A stretch of 64,000 nt of DNA, taken from assembly GCA_030704615.1 (NCBI GenBank), contig CM060732.1:79194171-79258170 (forward strand), in the 5' to 3' direction. A model generated the notes under the pieces. It did no database searches. It was not told the DNA's origin and saw only the letters and a program-made list of their open reading frames with translations. The stretch comes from Takakia lepidozioides. Lineage: Eukaryota; Streptophyta; Takakiopsida; Takakiales; Takakiaceae. Below, in pieces: positions 10,950-21,329 of the stretch (the first letter of the stretch is position 1; each line of letters opens with the position of its first letter). A program made the translations under genes and the position numbers.

Positions 10950-11229
10950 TGAAATTTTACTTTATTCGACTTCCAAGTGGACGTTCAATGAATTGTTCAA
11001 TACTGCTACTTCGCATTGAGCACTTCAATGTCAAATGGACCTCTTATATGACACATTTTGAAACAAGTATGACATCACCTGAAATTTCACAAAGTTCAAT
11101 CACACATTACACCATGATATTATTAATATTTCAATTAATTTTAATACGAATATATATTAAGTTTAGTCCAGATTTAAGCCAAAAGTCTAGAATTAATTAA
11201 AATAGTGTTTTTATCACTCGAGAAAGATT

Positions 11230-11925
11230 AGCTCGTATCTATGAGTGCTAGATACGAGTTAGTTGTTAGCACTTGTGTGTTTTCAGATGAGAAGCAACTC
11301 AACTTAGAGTGCAGGGATCAGTGCATGAACCTATCCAAAGTGGATAGGATGCGATGGCGAACAGGTTTCAGGTTTGCAATGGATATAGAGGCGGCAGCCT
11401 GTGTTGAAGAGTAGTGTTGTATAGCTCAACGTTATGGCAGCCAAGTGTGGTGAGTGTGGAGCTGCGAGGGTGTTTGATGCCAGTCACAGTTATCGGGAGC
11501 TCCAACTTCAAGCTCATAAGGAGGTATGAGTGAAGAGAGATGGCTGATTTCTCTTGTATGCAAGCCAATATTGCATTTGTGGCTATGTTGAGTTGGGGGT
11601 GTCAATCTGAAACTCCAGCGGTATGAGGGCTTTTGCCATGGCAAGAGCAGGGCTGGAACAGGAGCTAAGAGGTGCGGCAAGGCCATGGAATGTGCACCTA
11701 GGGTTCAGAGCTTGGAAGAAAAGCTCTTGCACCACAAGAGGAGTGTCTTGTGGCTGGAAATGTAAACCTTAGGGTTTGAGGAGCTTGGCAAATGCTGTGG
11801 AGTGCTTAGTCTTGTCTTAGAGAGCATCAAGGAGCCAAAGAGCCAAGATAAGGGGCTGATATTACCTCTTGTATGAAGGGGATGCATGTGTTAAGCATAC
11901 ATTCAGTGATATTACCTCTTGTGTG
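11230..11925 (+). repeat. Interspersed repeat related to 43,560-44,250
   Basis: Non-coding, rich in phrases such as AGAGCTTGGAAGAAAAGCTCTTG that also occur in the 43,560-44,250 repeat (GAGCTTGAGAAGAAAGCTCTTG). GATATTACCTCTTGT occurs twice at its right edge (11,858-11,872 and about 11,908-11,922), possibly an insertion duplication. It separates the orphan exon from the block at 11,905-12,478. Confidence 0.45.
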
Positions 11926-12478
11926 AGTCCTTGGTCTGGAACTCGCTCGCACGACTCGCTTTCTGACTGATGATTAGCCTCCTCCAAATTAGCGCGTGCC
12001 TTCACTGCTTTGGCGGCAGTAATTCTCTTAGTGCTATTCCTTGTCGTATTTTTCCGTGGAGGCATTGTCCACACAACATTGTTCACGTGGATCCATTGAG
12101 GAGGATCTGTCGAGTTATACTCCCAAAGTTTTGACCAACAGTCCCGGTATCTTTCCAAGTCTTTGGGTTACCACCTTTTCTCGGTCTCCACCACTCCACC
12201 TTCACCTTTTTAAAATTAAGATCCTCCCTTTCGCGGATCTCTGGAAACTTTCACTTCATGTGTTAAGTAAGGCTCTTACACGCACCAGGGGAGTTTCTAT
12301 CATCGTTAGATATTGCCACCCCCATCCAGACAGGGCACGTACTTGGGTCATGAGGGCGAATGAGCACAAAGAACCCTTTCTCAATATCCTTGAACGGATT
12401 CAGGGATATTCTTGGTCGCTCACACCTCGGGCCACAGTAAGGTTCTAGGATTTCATCTTCTTCTTCCACATCTGGCAC
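11905..12478 (-). pseudogene. Orphan minus-strand exons, possible SH3-like barrel tail
   Basis: Two minus-strand blocks. The first (12,478-12,263) has GFFVLIRPHDPSTCPVWMGV. The second (12,230-11,930, with a frame change near 12,150) has VKVEWWRPRKGGNP, then DPPQWIHVNNVVWTMPPRK and a basic/acidic tail. The hydrophobic pattern looks like an SH3-like or BAH-like module at the end of transposon ORFs; that is inference. It lies upstream of, and opposite to, the transposase-like gene and has no obvious upstream exons, so it may be an inverted fragment. Confidence 0.4.
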
Positions 12479-12512
12479 TATATGTGGATGGATTCCATCT
12501 CTGTGATGATTC

Positions 12513-15388
12513 TTGGACCAATTTGTTTTCGGCCAGAATCCCTCAAGAACTGAATATGCTCGGGAGCTTTCGGAATTGGCTTATCCAGCTTGGCGAGAAT
12601 ATTTCCCCAGTACTGGTCGTATTGTTCCATTCGACCTGTTTCTTACTCTTCCCATGTCTTCATCTCTAGTAGCCATTGGGGACTGCCTTAATGTCTCCGG
12701 TGTTGGGACCTGTCATGGACACCAATTATCTTCCTCAACCATTTCAGTGGTTCTCATCTCCTATGATGAAGCACACTCATTATGTCCTCTTCCTTATGGA
12801 CATATGGATGCTGACACCTTGAAGGAGGCAATTGGGACCCCGGTGGTGTGGAATGTTGGCGAAGTTCATGCAGAGAATAACGAGTATCAAGGAGGGCCTG
12901 ACATGAATCCTGATTTTATGCCGGAGACAAGGGATGCTGTCGAGAATTCTGGCGTCGACGAGGATGAATCAAACCACAGACCATCGAAGAGTTCCGGGAA
13001 CCCGAGCGGAGGACGCGGAAGAAAAAACTGGAGAAACTTGCAGTGCGTACTGTTGGGTGATGATGGGGGTGCACTGTTCGAAGGGAGGATTCAAGCCTGC
13101 ATTCCGGACGAGGTGATTCTCAATGACAAACTGGGAGAGGATGATGTTGGAGTTCTTGTCACCAGAATACTTTCTGGAGGTTCTGGATCTTTGATGTCTC
13201 TTGTAAAATGGTCTTTAACAAAAACACAATTTTTGGAAAGTGGGAGACTACTCTCAAATGATGTGGAGAATTTTATTAGATCCTCCGACAGCATCTTGTA
13301 CGAAGATCACGAGGCAGGTTTGAAGAAAGCGGCGTATCGGCATTTTACGAGGAAGAAGAGGGATCGAGATTTGGAACACTCCAAAAAAAGAATGAAGAAT
13401 CTTACTCTCGAGGAAGTCCGGTCCGTGAGCAGCAAACCTTGCTGCAGACTTCACTGCTGTCAATATTTCGATTGGCGAAAAACCTTGGCTATCCATACTT
13501 CGTTTTGGGGATCCACATTCGATGAGAGGAGAGAACACGGACTAAATGTTTCAAAACGACTTCATATGCTGGAAGGGACCTCTCGCAGGGCATACGTTAC
13601 GATTGAGGGTGTGGATGTTTGTGAGACTGCTTGGTGGAAAATTCATGGAATTGGCAGGTCCACATACATGGAGTACAAAAAATTGAGTAAACAGGGTTGG
13701 TTGTCAAGTCTCCATGGGAACCGTGGAGTGAAGAGGCCACGCCCAAGGACGCTTCAGGAAAAGAGTAACATTATGTCTATTATCAACGGAAATACTGACC
13801 TCATGCCCCATAAGACAAGATGCATTGGGGAGGGAAGGAGAGATACTTTGAGAGTCTTACCACCTGAAATGAACTGGAAGCGAATACGAGACGAGTCCAA
13901 CGAGGTATGAAATCTTCATTCTTCAATTTCTTTCCTGGAAGTCTTTTCTGATTCAATTTGGATGATCCTCCCTTTGATTTTGTCTCTTTCGACTGTGGTT
14001 CTAGCTTCATGAACCTCCACTGTCCAGTGGACATTCCTTTCCTGACCCTGCCTTATTGTAACAGTCCAAGAGACTATTCGGGTTGGAAGGAGTCTCGCAG
14101 TCGGCTGTTAGCCGCATCCGGAGTCGGATATTTCCTAACGTGGAGGTTCGTAAAACTGGGAGTACATTTGCGAAGTGCACGGAGTGTGAGATGTTAAAGG
14201 ACCTGATCAGAAAGTCTGTCAAGAGAAGTGCGGAACAGGTGACACACAAACGAGCTCTTGATAAACATTTGAGGCACCAAGAGTCGTGCAGAAGACTGTA
14301 CCATAGCTGGAGGAATGAGTCTGTTATGATTCCGGAGGAGTTTCTCTGTATTATTCACGACAAAATGGATCATAGGAAAACAGCTGTTCCAAAGCTACAG
14401 ACTCCAAACAAGATGATTTCTGGATTGGGTCAACTTCCAGTTTCACTAACGGGAATGGTCACGCACGGACACGATGATGGAGCTTATGGACAGTATTCTC
14501 TTGAGTTCTGGAAGGGAAATTCAAACTTTACAATTGGTTCTTTGGCCCATTGCCTGCGCCAGCTGGAGAAGCCAACCTGTCGCGAGTCCAGGAACATTTT
14601 CGAGTACCGACTTCAAAACGAGTTTTTTGAATTACTTTTAAGAGGTAAATCGAGATGTTTGGATGTTCTGCCTGCAAGCCGGAAGACAAACGTGGTGCTC
14701 GTCCATTTCCGAGAAGACTGTACTTGCAAATGGACAACTCCGCGAAGGACAATAAGAACAAATGGATGCTTGCTTTCTATCCCTACTGACCGCCAAAGAG
14801 GTTTTTGAAGAAATCCAACTAGGGTTCCTAATGTTCGGACACACCCATGAGGACATCGACGGGTTCTTCAGCTACCTTTCGAAGAAGCTGAAGGAACGAA
14901 GCACCTACATTCTTTCGGATTTGATGAGGTCTTTTATGACCTCGCAAGATCTGCAGTTCATTCCACAGATTTTTCAGGAGGTTCCCGACTTCAAGAATTT
15001 TGTCAAGGGCTGTATTCTGGATGGAAAGGAGGCGTTGGTCGGGATTTCGGAGATGCACGTCTTCCGCTTTTTTAAGGATGCCGAGGGCTGGCCCGTCATG
15101 AAGTACAAGAAGTCCGCTACTGATTCGGATTGGCTTCCAACAAACAATAGCGTGAAGATGTGGAAGTCCAATCCTGACGGGACTCCCAAGCTCCCTGAAG
15201 GAGACCCAGACGCCGTTCTAAGGAGACCTATCTGGGGAGTCGGGGACGACTCCTCCAAAAAACAATCATTCATTAAGAATGGAATAAAAAAATACAGGGA
15301 TTTTTGGACGAAAGGAATTATGCTTGACGATCATACCGGAACCTCCACTACACACGCGAGGTTCAAGAAACTGAAAACCCCTCCGTGA
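12513..15388 (+). CDS. DUF7869-like transposase-type protein with GHTHEDID motif
   Basis: Plus-strand gene, frame 12,513-13,904, GT-AG intron 13,905-14,064, then 14,065-15,388. The first part has an acidic, low-complexity N-terminus, a Cys cluster (KPCCRLHCCQYF) and VDVCETAWWKIHGIGRSTY. The second has LYLQMDNSAKDNKNKW followed by LMFGHTHEDIDGFFS (GHTHEDID at about 14,837-14,860), the signature of DUF7869 proteins found in large TE-like families; an RNase H/DDE-type fold is suspected but not shown. Two one-base frame changes (about 14,650-14,700 and 14,775) break this copy. The intron carries palindrome 14,008-14,036. The start is uncertain; the real coding start may be near 12,780 (MDADTLKEAIG). 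Confidence 0.6.
14008..14036. repeat. Element 1 palindrome, copy 3 (intronic)
   Basis: CATGAACCTCCACTG-TC-CAGTGGACATTC; inner arms CCACTG/CAGTGG exact, outer right arm diverged. It sits inside the 13,905-14,064 intron of the transposase-like gene. Confidence 0.85.
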
Positions 15389-15555
15389 CGACCTTACTTA
15401 CAGTAATAAGCAATATGAGTCAAGACTATATTCAGAGATGAATCAATACAATAAAAAGAAATACACTCGCGTATGAACGTTTCAGAGAAGTAGAATAGAA
15501 ATGAAATTATTGTTTAGTCTGGAACATGTCATATGAAGATTGTGTCTAATTATAT

Positions 15556-15579
15556 AACCGCCACTGTACAGTGGAGGTT
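15556..15579. repeat. Element 1 palindrome, copy 4
   Basis: AACCGCCACTG-TA-CAGTGGAGGTT, 24 nt with one arm mismatch, 170 bp after the stop of the transposase-like gene. Confidence 0.9.
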
Positions 15580-15679
15580 GGATGAGATAATAATGAAAAA
15601 AGTCGGACGGATGAATACTAGTGGATGAACATGGTTACGTGGATGAATAATGGTAATGACGGTGAATGTGAGCATTGAC

Positions 15680-15700
15680 GCGACTGTCCAGTGGAGGTCC
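15680..15700. repeat. Element 1 palindrome, copy 5 (degenerate)
   Basis: GCGACTG-TC-CAGTGGAGGTCC; right arm conserved, left arm shortened. About 100 bp from copy 4. Confidence 0.75.
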
Positions 15701-16747
15701 ACAACTTGAGGTATGATGAAATACAGAATTGAAGAGTATTGGACTATAACTTCTAAACATGCAGATGAGAAATAAGTAGATTTTCCTGTAGAGTATCGAA
15801 AACACACAGATGTCATAACATTTTGTACGGGAGAAAATGCAGTTCACACGAGAGATTATGGAAATTCAGAGAGGTACACCTGCGATGGCCACAGAGGTAC
15901 AAGATGCTCAGAGAGGTGCACTATGGGAAGTGAGGTGGGAGATGACTAGAGAGGTGCGGGAAACACAATCTGCAAGTGAGAGGTATGGAGATAGAAGTTT
16001 GAACAGTTTGCACTCAGACCTTATATAGAGGTGGAAACCAAGTTGCCCGCTGGAACTCCTCCAATGGGATAGTGCGATACATTGTCTCGCAGATCGATTT
16101 CCGTCGCCGTTGATATCCGATATGGCCACAATCAAACGGTTCTGGATGGTGCATGAGTGCACTCTTTGACCGATTTTGGAAAAGAGTGTCCTTTACTGGT
16201 AGATCCCTATGTAACAATTATGATGCCAGAACGATAACGGTGGTTCAATGGTTTCGCACTCGTGCTTATCAAGCAGTACGTATTTTGCATTCAATGTTGT
16301 CCAAGTGGATGAAGGCCTGACGCCGATGACAAGCGTTTCATGAATTCGTGCAGCTATGACACTCGGCTAAGAATGTGGCGGGCGTAAATGAGTGACAGAG
16401 GAAATATTCCAAGCCTCAATCCGCCGAATGTAGACATGGTCAGGAACAACAATTCCCAGCGGCAAAACGCCGCAGGAGGATCTGACTTGTACATTTCATT
16501 TATCGTCACGTGTGGGGTGTGGGAAATATCCCGCGGGGTTATAATTGATGATCCTGTGCAAGGGATCATTAACGTCATATTTTCTCGTTCATTCATCTGT
16601 TTATTCATTTCATCTAGTCATTCGTAAAATGGATGGACAGAATGGAAAGGATGAATTGGATGATATTTGCATGGATGTTGGATGGAACACGCGCGACCGT
16701 TCGATTTCGAAATGACGCAATGGTTCAGATCCTTTGCGACAGCACCA

Positions 16748-17100
16748 TATAAGGGGTGTGGTCGTTCAGCCCACCCTTTCGCCACTCCATTGTGTACGCG
16801 GAAGCGCTGCGGAAGTGGTAAGACCGACTAGCGCTAGAAAACAGATAGTTTTGAAGGGGGGAGAGCGTGAAGAGCAGAGAGCGTGTTGTGGTGCCGTGAG
16901 AGCTGAGAGAAGAGGGCGTGTAGTTCAGTGCAGCGTGAGAGTGCAGTGGAGGAAAAGAAGCAGACAGCGGATTCAAGTGCAGACAGGAGACGGGAGGGAA
17001 GCAGAGCGTAAGGGAGAGTGGAGCGGAGCGGTGGAAGCTTAAGGGTAAGGCGTTTCAGGTCAACAATAGGGGCACCGAAAGGGCTCACGCATCCAGCAGG
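16748..17100 (+). promoter_or_regulatory. Candidate TATA promoter, 5' leader and splice donor
   Basis: TATAAGG at 16,748-16,754 is followed by a GA-rich, ATG-poor stretch (16,850-17,040) that looks like a 5' untranslated leader, then CAG|GTAATG at 17,098-17,106 and a T-rich stretch typical of a first intron. The likely acceptor is the TTTGTCAG before 17,799. All signals are by eye; there is no transcript evidence. Confidence 0.35.
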
Positions 17101-17683
17101 TAATGTTCTAGTTTACGCATCTGGTTTGATGTCATTATCTCATTCTCTCTTTGTTCAGTTTGTTAATTTGCTTTTCTTTTTGTTTTACTGTTGCTTTTGT
17201 TGGTCAGCATCGCCCACGTCGCTGTTGGTTTGCTTCTCTTCCTCACTTGCTTTCGTTCCAGAGGTTATAGAGCACCACTTGTTTCTTGCATGTCACGTTT
17301 CGTCAGTATGCTGTCTTGTCTGCTACGGAGCATCTCATTTCAATTCATGTGGATCCAAAGCTGTTTCAATTAGTTTGAATTGATTAAAGTTGTTTAGGTG
17401 TTTCAATGCATTGCTGCTTCTCTGCTAGTGGTTTGCATGGTGGTTTGTAAGGGTGGTTGGTATGGGTGGTTTGTGGTCCGGGTATACTGGTGTTGCTGGA
17501 TTATTAGGGTTATGGATTAGGGTTATGGCGGGTTAGGATCATGGTTTTTTGCGATTGTTTATCCGAATTTCCGACATTTGAAAACGGGTTTTTCTTCGGG
17601 CCTAGGCTACTCTAGTAGACTAGTCTCCGTAGACCACTAGACCTCTAGTAGACCTCCATAAACTCCGGCAGGACAAACCACAC

Positions 17684-17709
17684 GAACCTTGCCTGCCCAG
17701 TGGAGGTTC
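17684..17709. repeat. Element 1 palindrome, copy 6
   Basis: GAACCTTGCCTGCCCAGTGGAGGTTC; right arm exact, left arm diverged. It would lie inside the proposed first intron of the 16,748 transcript, matching the intronic placement of copies 1 and 3. Confidence 0.75.
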
Positions 17710-17798
17710 CTGCATGTTACTATGCCAAGGCACAACATAAGGATGTATTGAGATAGACTTATGTCGGTGCCTCCCCTGCGTTGATTTTTTGTTTTGTC

Positions 17799-18041
17799 AG
17801 TATAAAAAGAAGGGGCGTAGGAGTGCACACGGTGGCCAAAGATGGTTCTGAGACCGTTGTCGACATCTGTAAGAGGCCAAGGAGACAGAATCCAGTAAGC
17901 TTCAACGAATCAGAAAACCAAGACACATCACTGGTTGTATCGAAAACAAAAACCTTCCAGAAGAGATCTGAGAATGAAATATCATGTTTTGGATCTGACA
18001 AGGCAGTAAAATATTATAATAGCATGAAACATTCAGAAGAG
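17799..18041 (+). CDS. Possible coding exon of a third element 1 gene
   Basis: Open frame after a TTTGTCAG acceptor: IKRRGVGVHTVAKDGSETVV, then a basic segment (CKRPRRQNP) and Ser/Lys-rich sequence, ending at a possible GAGGTACT donor near 18,042. No family recognised. Downstream sequence is repeat-like (the phrase AGCATGAAACATTCAGAAGAGGTA recurs at 18,247), so the rest of the gene is absent. Confidence 0.25.
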
Positions 18042-18053
18042 GTACTAGGGTAG

Positions 18054-18606
18054 TACAATAAGGTTGGGGGTGTAACTAGAGAGAAGTGTAATAGTAAGGG
18101 TAAGGATTTAGGGTTTGGATTTAGGGTACAAAAAGACAAACAAATAGGATGGACTCACACTCGGTAGAATTAAGAAATGGTCGAGGAATTTGATATCCCT
18201 GTAATCATTCTATCATACCTTATCCAACAAAAGAAAATATTAAAAGAGCATGAAACATTCAGAAGAGGTAACATGGTAGTACAATAAGGTTTGGAGTGTA
18301 ACTAGGGTAGTATACTAAAGTTATTGGTTTATGGTAAGATTAATGATTTAGGGGTGATGGTAAAGGTAGGGTTTTTGGTTTGGGTTTAAGAAACACTTTT
18401 GGACAAACAAATATGGAAGACTCGCAGTCGCTAGAACTTGGTGTGTGTTAGTAGGATAAAAAATAAAAAATAAAAAATGGAGAAACAAATATTATGGAAA
18501 AGTCATTGGGCCGGAGAAGTTGTCGTGCGCATACATATCGCTACACAACTACATCGTTGTCCAAACCACACCACACATATATGCACAATAAAGTAGTCTG
18601 CCACAA
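18054..18606. repeat. Non-coding interspersed repeat with GGGTTTAGGG-like phrases
   Basis: Shares phrases with 43,014-43,440 and 62,319-63,240 (TTTAGGGTTT, ACTCGCACTCGCTACAACTTAGTG, AATATTATGGA). It ends at 18,521-18,605 with an 85-bp block repeated at 18,958-19,042 and, inverted and diverged, near 62,319-62,400. This may be the end of a separate non-autonomous element. Confidence 0.5.
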
Positions 18607-18955
18607 TGATAAGAAAGAACTAAACTCAAATAACAAGAGAAACACAAAACCAACACCATCACTCTTTAAAATAGAAGTCGAGCCAAGGGCACCCCAAGCT
18701 ATGGGGACTCCACCCCACAACAACCTATCCTCCCATCATAAGCACACTCATCTTCTAAACGATGAAGGAGCTCGGTCGCGTAGGCTCAACTCGAGAGAGA
18801 TGAGCTGCGCGACTGCCGCTCTCGTGAAGATAAGACGGTTCAGGTGTCAAACTAAACTTGACACCTGATTTAACACTTGACCTAAATCCAAGTGTTAAAT
18901 ACAAATAACTAGCTTTATTCTAGTTGTTTTCACACTGTGCTTATTTAACTTGACA
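18607..18955 (-). repeat. LTR-like repeat B
   Basis: 349 bp, near identical to repeat C (42,665-43,013) and similar to A. It marks the 3' end of gypsy copy 2 in the minus orientation. It is flanked on both sides by an 85-bp direct repeat (18,521-18,605 and 18,958-19,042), which is unusual for an LTR. Confidence 0.65.
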
Positions 18956-19302
18956 GCTGTCGTGCGCATACATATCGCTACACAACTACATCGCTGTCCA
19001 AACCACACCACACATATATGCACAATAAAGTAGTCTGCCACAATCGCCCCCCTAGCTAGTGGATAGGTCCCTCTACCTCCAGATAGCTACAAGATGTAAT
19101 AGCCACAGCCGTACTAAGTCCTCTATCACTGTCCCTATTGCACTCAAACCCTATAGACCAAGAGGCCGGGTACAAGAGTAGCCCCATCCTTAGTCGTCGT
19201 CTTGCAATCTGTGAACTTGAGCCAAGACCTCGTGTGTTCAAGGTCTCCTAGTAGCTGGGCCTTGCGTTTCTTGTTAGCCTTCCATGGTTGTATCCACTCC
19301 CA

Positions 19303-20542
19303 CTATCCAATGCAATGTGGACATAACCAATCCCCATCCGGAACCATCTCAAGAGGTGGAGTCAAGCATCCCATATGCCAACCTCTAGAGCATCGATCAC
19401 ACACCAGCATGGTGGCTGCCCCTCTAGCAGACCCACACAACATGCACCTCAAACCTGCAGATACCACTGCCAAGTTTGGGTCTATCCTGCCATCGACATT
19501 CGGAAGGTGACATGGCGCACAATTACGCACATGGTCCTTCCAAGTTATGCCATCCCGACCCTCCAAGACCAAGACGCCTGAAGGCAAGACCTCTCGAACC
19601 CTCAAAATAACACGTCCTGCAGTCACATCCAAGGTCGTAGGAGCAGTCTGCTGCAGATAGACGTAGTCACCAGGGTTGAATCTCCGAACCCCAGGACGAT
19701 AGCCCCCACCACGTATGGTAGCATACCTCAACGTATCACGGTGTTGTGCAATGGCAAGGTTCTCAAAGCCTTGGCATGACTTTCTTGAACAACTCTGCAC
19801 GCTGCTCACATGCACTGCCCACACATCCGGATCGTCAAGGTTAAGAACTGTAGCAGCTTCTCTGCGAATGGATTTAGGTAAATCCGGCTCTCGGCCAAAG
19901 AGAAGAAAGTATGGTGAGAAGGAGGCAAGTGATGCTTGCTTGCTGAACTTGTAGCCCATGGCTAACCAGGGTAACTGAAGGTCCCAATCTCCTAGGTGTC
20001 CCTTCTGCAAGCCATACTTGCGCAACCCCTCTTTACTGTCTGAACAACTCTCTCTGCCAAGCCATCGGCTTCAGGATGATCCCGAGAAGTGGTGCGGTGG
20101 TCTATCAGGCCTTGTCACACAAAGCCTGAAACTCCCCCAAGAACTCTCTCCTTGGTCCGTGAGTACCTCAGCTGGAGCACCGAATCGGGCTAAGCACACA
20201 ATCCAAGAATGCATACGCAGCTCCCTCACTAGCCTTATCAGGCAATGGAACCGATTCAATCCACTTGGAGAAGTGCTCCACCATCACCAACACGTACTTG
20301 TTGTGGCGCATGGTCAGTGGCAACGGCCCTGCGAAGTCAAGACTCCACCTGTAGCCCAATCCCATGATCGGAAGAGGGTGCAATTGTGGAGTAGGGGCGT
20401 TGAATGAAGCACGCACCCTGTCACACCATGCACCTAGCCACAAATTGTTGCACCTCTGTGTGCATACCACGCCACCAATACTGCCCTTGCAGTAGACTAT
20501 GAGTACGTCGCACCCCAAAATGCCCCAACTCCTCATGGGCAT
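19303..20542 (-). pseudogene. Integrase with C-terminal PHD finger (copy 2)
   Basis: Integrase core with WSLDFAGPLPLTM and HFSKWIESVPLP, the first catalytic Asp in SLDF, then EVLTDQG carrying the second Asp. The frame changes near 20,170 and 20,030 and the catalytic Glu region is damaged. The continuation (20,025-19,303) has FLLFGREPDLP, a GDYVYLQQTAP DNA-binding segment, then a PHD zinc finger: CMLC, CDRC, WHMGC, and DWLCPHC at the C-terminus (about 19,305-19,440), in C4-H-C3 order. PHD fingers read histone H3 tails, so this may steer integration to particular chromatin, as chromodomains do in chromoviruses; that role is inference. A plus-strand fragment of the same integrase lies at 63,530-64,000. 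Confidence 0.8.
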
Positions 20543-20866
20543 GCCGCACTAACCGTGCCCGCTGTGTTGGGTGAGGCACAATCCTCACTCAACCATCCTC
20601 CCACACTCGGAGCAGGTGTGTCCCCTCCCACTTGAACCTCTTGGTTTGTTGTAGGATCCGATCCCTCTCCTTGGCAGTCACAGTGGCTGCAGTGTCTCCA
20701 GTGCGGAGGTAGTCCAACACAACTGAATCCTCATGTATATCTTTGGCACCACCTTGCTCATTGCTGGCCTCAGGGTCCTCAGATACTTGATCTACAGTCA
20801 TCCCTGTTGCAGGTCCAACCTGGCCTTCCGCTGCCAAGATACACAGAAATGCAGATGCATGCCATC
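20543..20866 (-). pseudogene. RNase H to integrase connection (copy 2)
   Basis: Open block 20,837-20,589 (AAEGQVGPATGM... then EGTHLLRVWEDG) is the spacer and start of the integrase region, including part of the HHCC zinc-binding N-terminus further left (HAHEELGHFG in an alternative frame). It joins in frame with the RNase H part at 35,338 once element 2 is removed. Confidence 0.65.
20858..20866. repeat. Left 9-bp target-site duplication of element 2
   Basis: CATGCCATC, identical to 35,338-35,346. 9-bp duplications are typical of Mutator-like elements. Confidence 0.9.
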
Positions 20867-20950
20867 GGGGGCTGCTATTTCATGAGCCATGAGCCATGAG
20901 CGGCATGAGCCATGAGCAGAGTCGTAAGTGTGGAAAAAAACATGAGCAGC
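20867..20950 (+). repeat. Left terminal inverted repeat of element 2
   Basis: Begins GGGGGCTGCTATTTCATGAGC and continues with tandem CATGAGC units (five by 20,917, another at about 20,940). It pairs with the reverse complement of 35,265-35,337. Confidence 0.85.
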
Positions 20951-21329
20951 ACTATTTTCCGGAAATGAGTGTCCGCGGGAATAGGGTTTAGGGTGCCACG
21001 GTCATAGGGGGAGAAGGACCTCCCGATGAAGGAGGTTCGGCAATGTTATTTAGAATTATATATTGAAAGGCAATGTTTCGCGAATGGTAGGGTGGTACTG
21101 CTCTGTACAATGGGGGCCCATTTCAGCCTACCAGCCATTTGCAAAATTCACCCACACTCCCAATCCCAAACGAAATGAGCAATGACGCATTCTCGGAACG
21201 ATGGACACAGAATAGAATAAAAAGAGGGCACAATGAGGTTTTTATTGATCCACATGAATTGCATTTGAAGCACGTCTACTGTGCTGATTGTGCCCTCAAA
21301 TCTTGAGCCCTGTGCCTACTGAATACAAG
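20951..21329. other. Element 2 left subterminal region
   Basis: No gene seen. Likely 3' flank of the minus-strand gene that ends near 21,330. Confidence 0.4.

Larger units (their letters stand above)
15389..16730. other. Element 1 intergenic region
   Basis: Downstream of the transposase-like gene. It holds palindromes 15,556-15,579 and 15,680-15,700 and no supported gene. 15,837-16,010 has a loose GAGAGGT-type repeat. Confidence 0.5.
8706..18053. mobile_element. Element 1: DNA element with ParB-like gene and AACCTCCACTG palindromes
   Basis: Remains of a DNA element defined by a minus-strand ParB-like gene, a plus-strand transposase-like gene, a possible third plus-strand gene, and six copies of a palindrome with arms AACCTCCACTG and CAGTGGAGGTT. 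The left end is cut by repeat A, since the ParB gene loses its 3' exons there. The right end is not defined and runs into repeats after 18,053. I found no terminal repeats or target duplication, so the limits are approximate. Confidence 0.55.

Noticed and set aside
17500-18400. Telomere-type TTTAGGG sequence.
   Set aside because: Only scattered imperfect phrases within an interspersed repeat, no tandem array.
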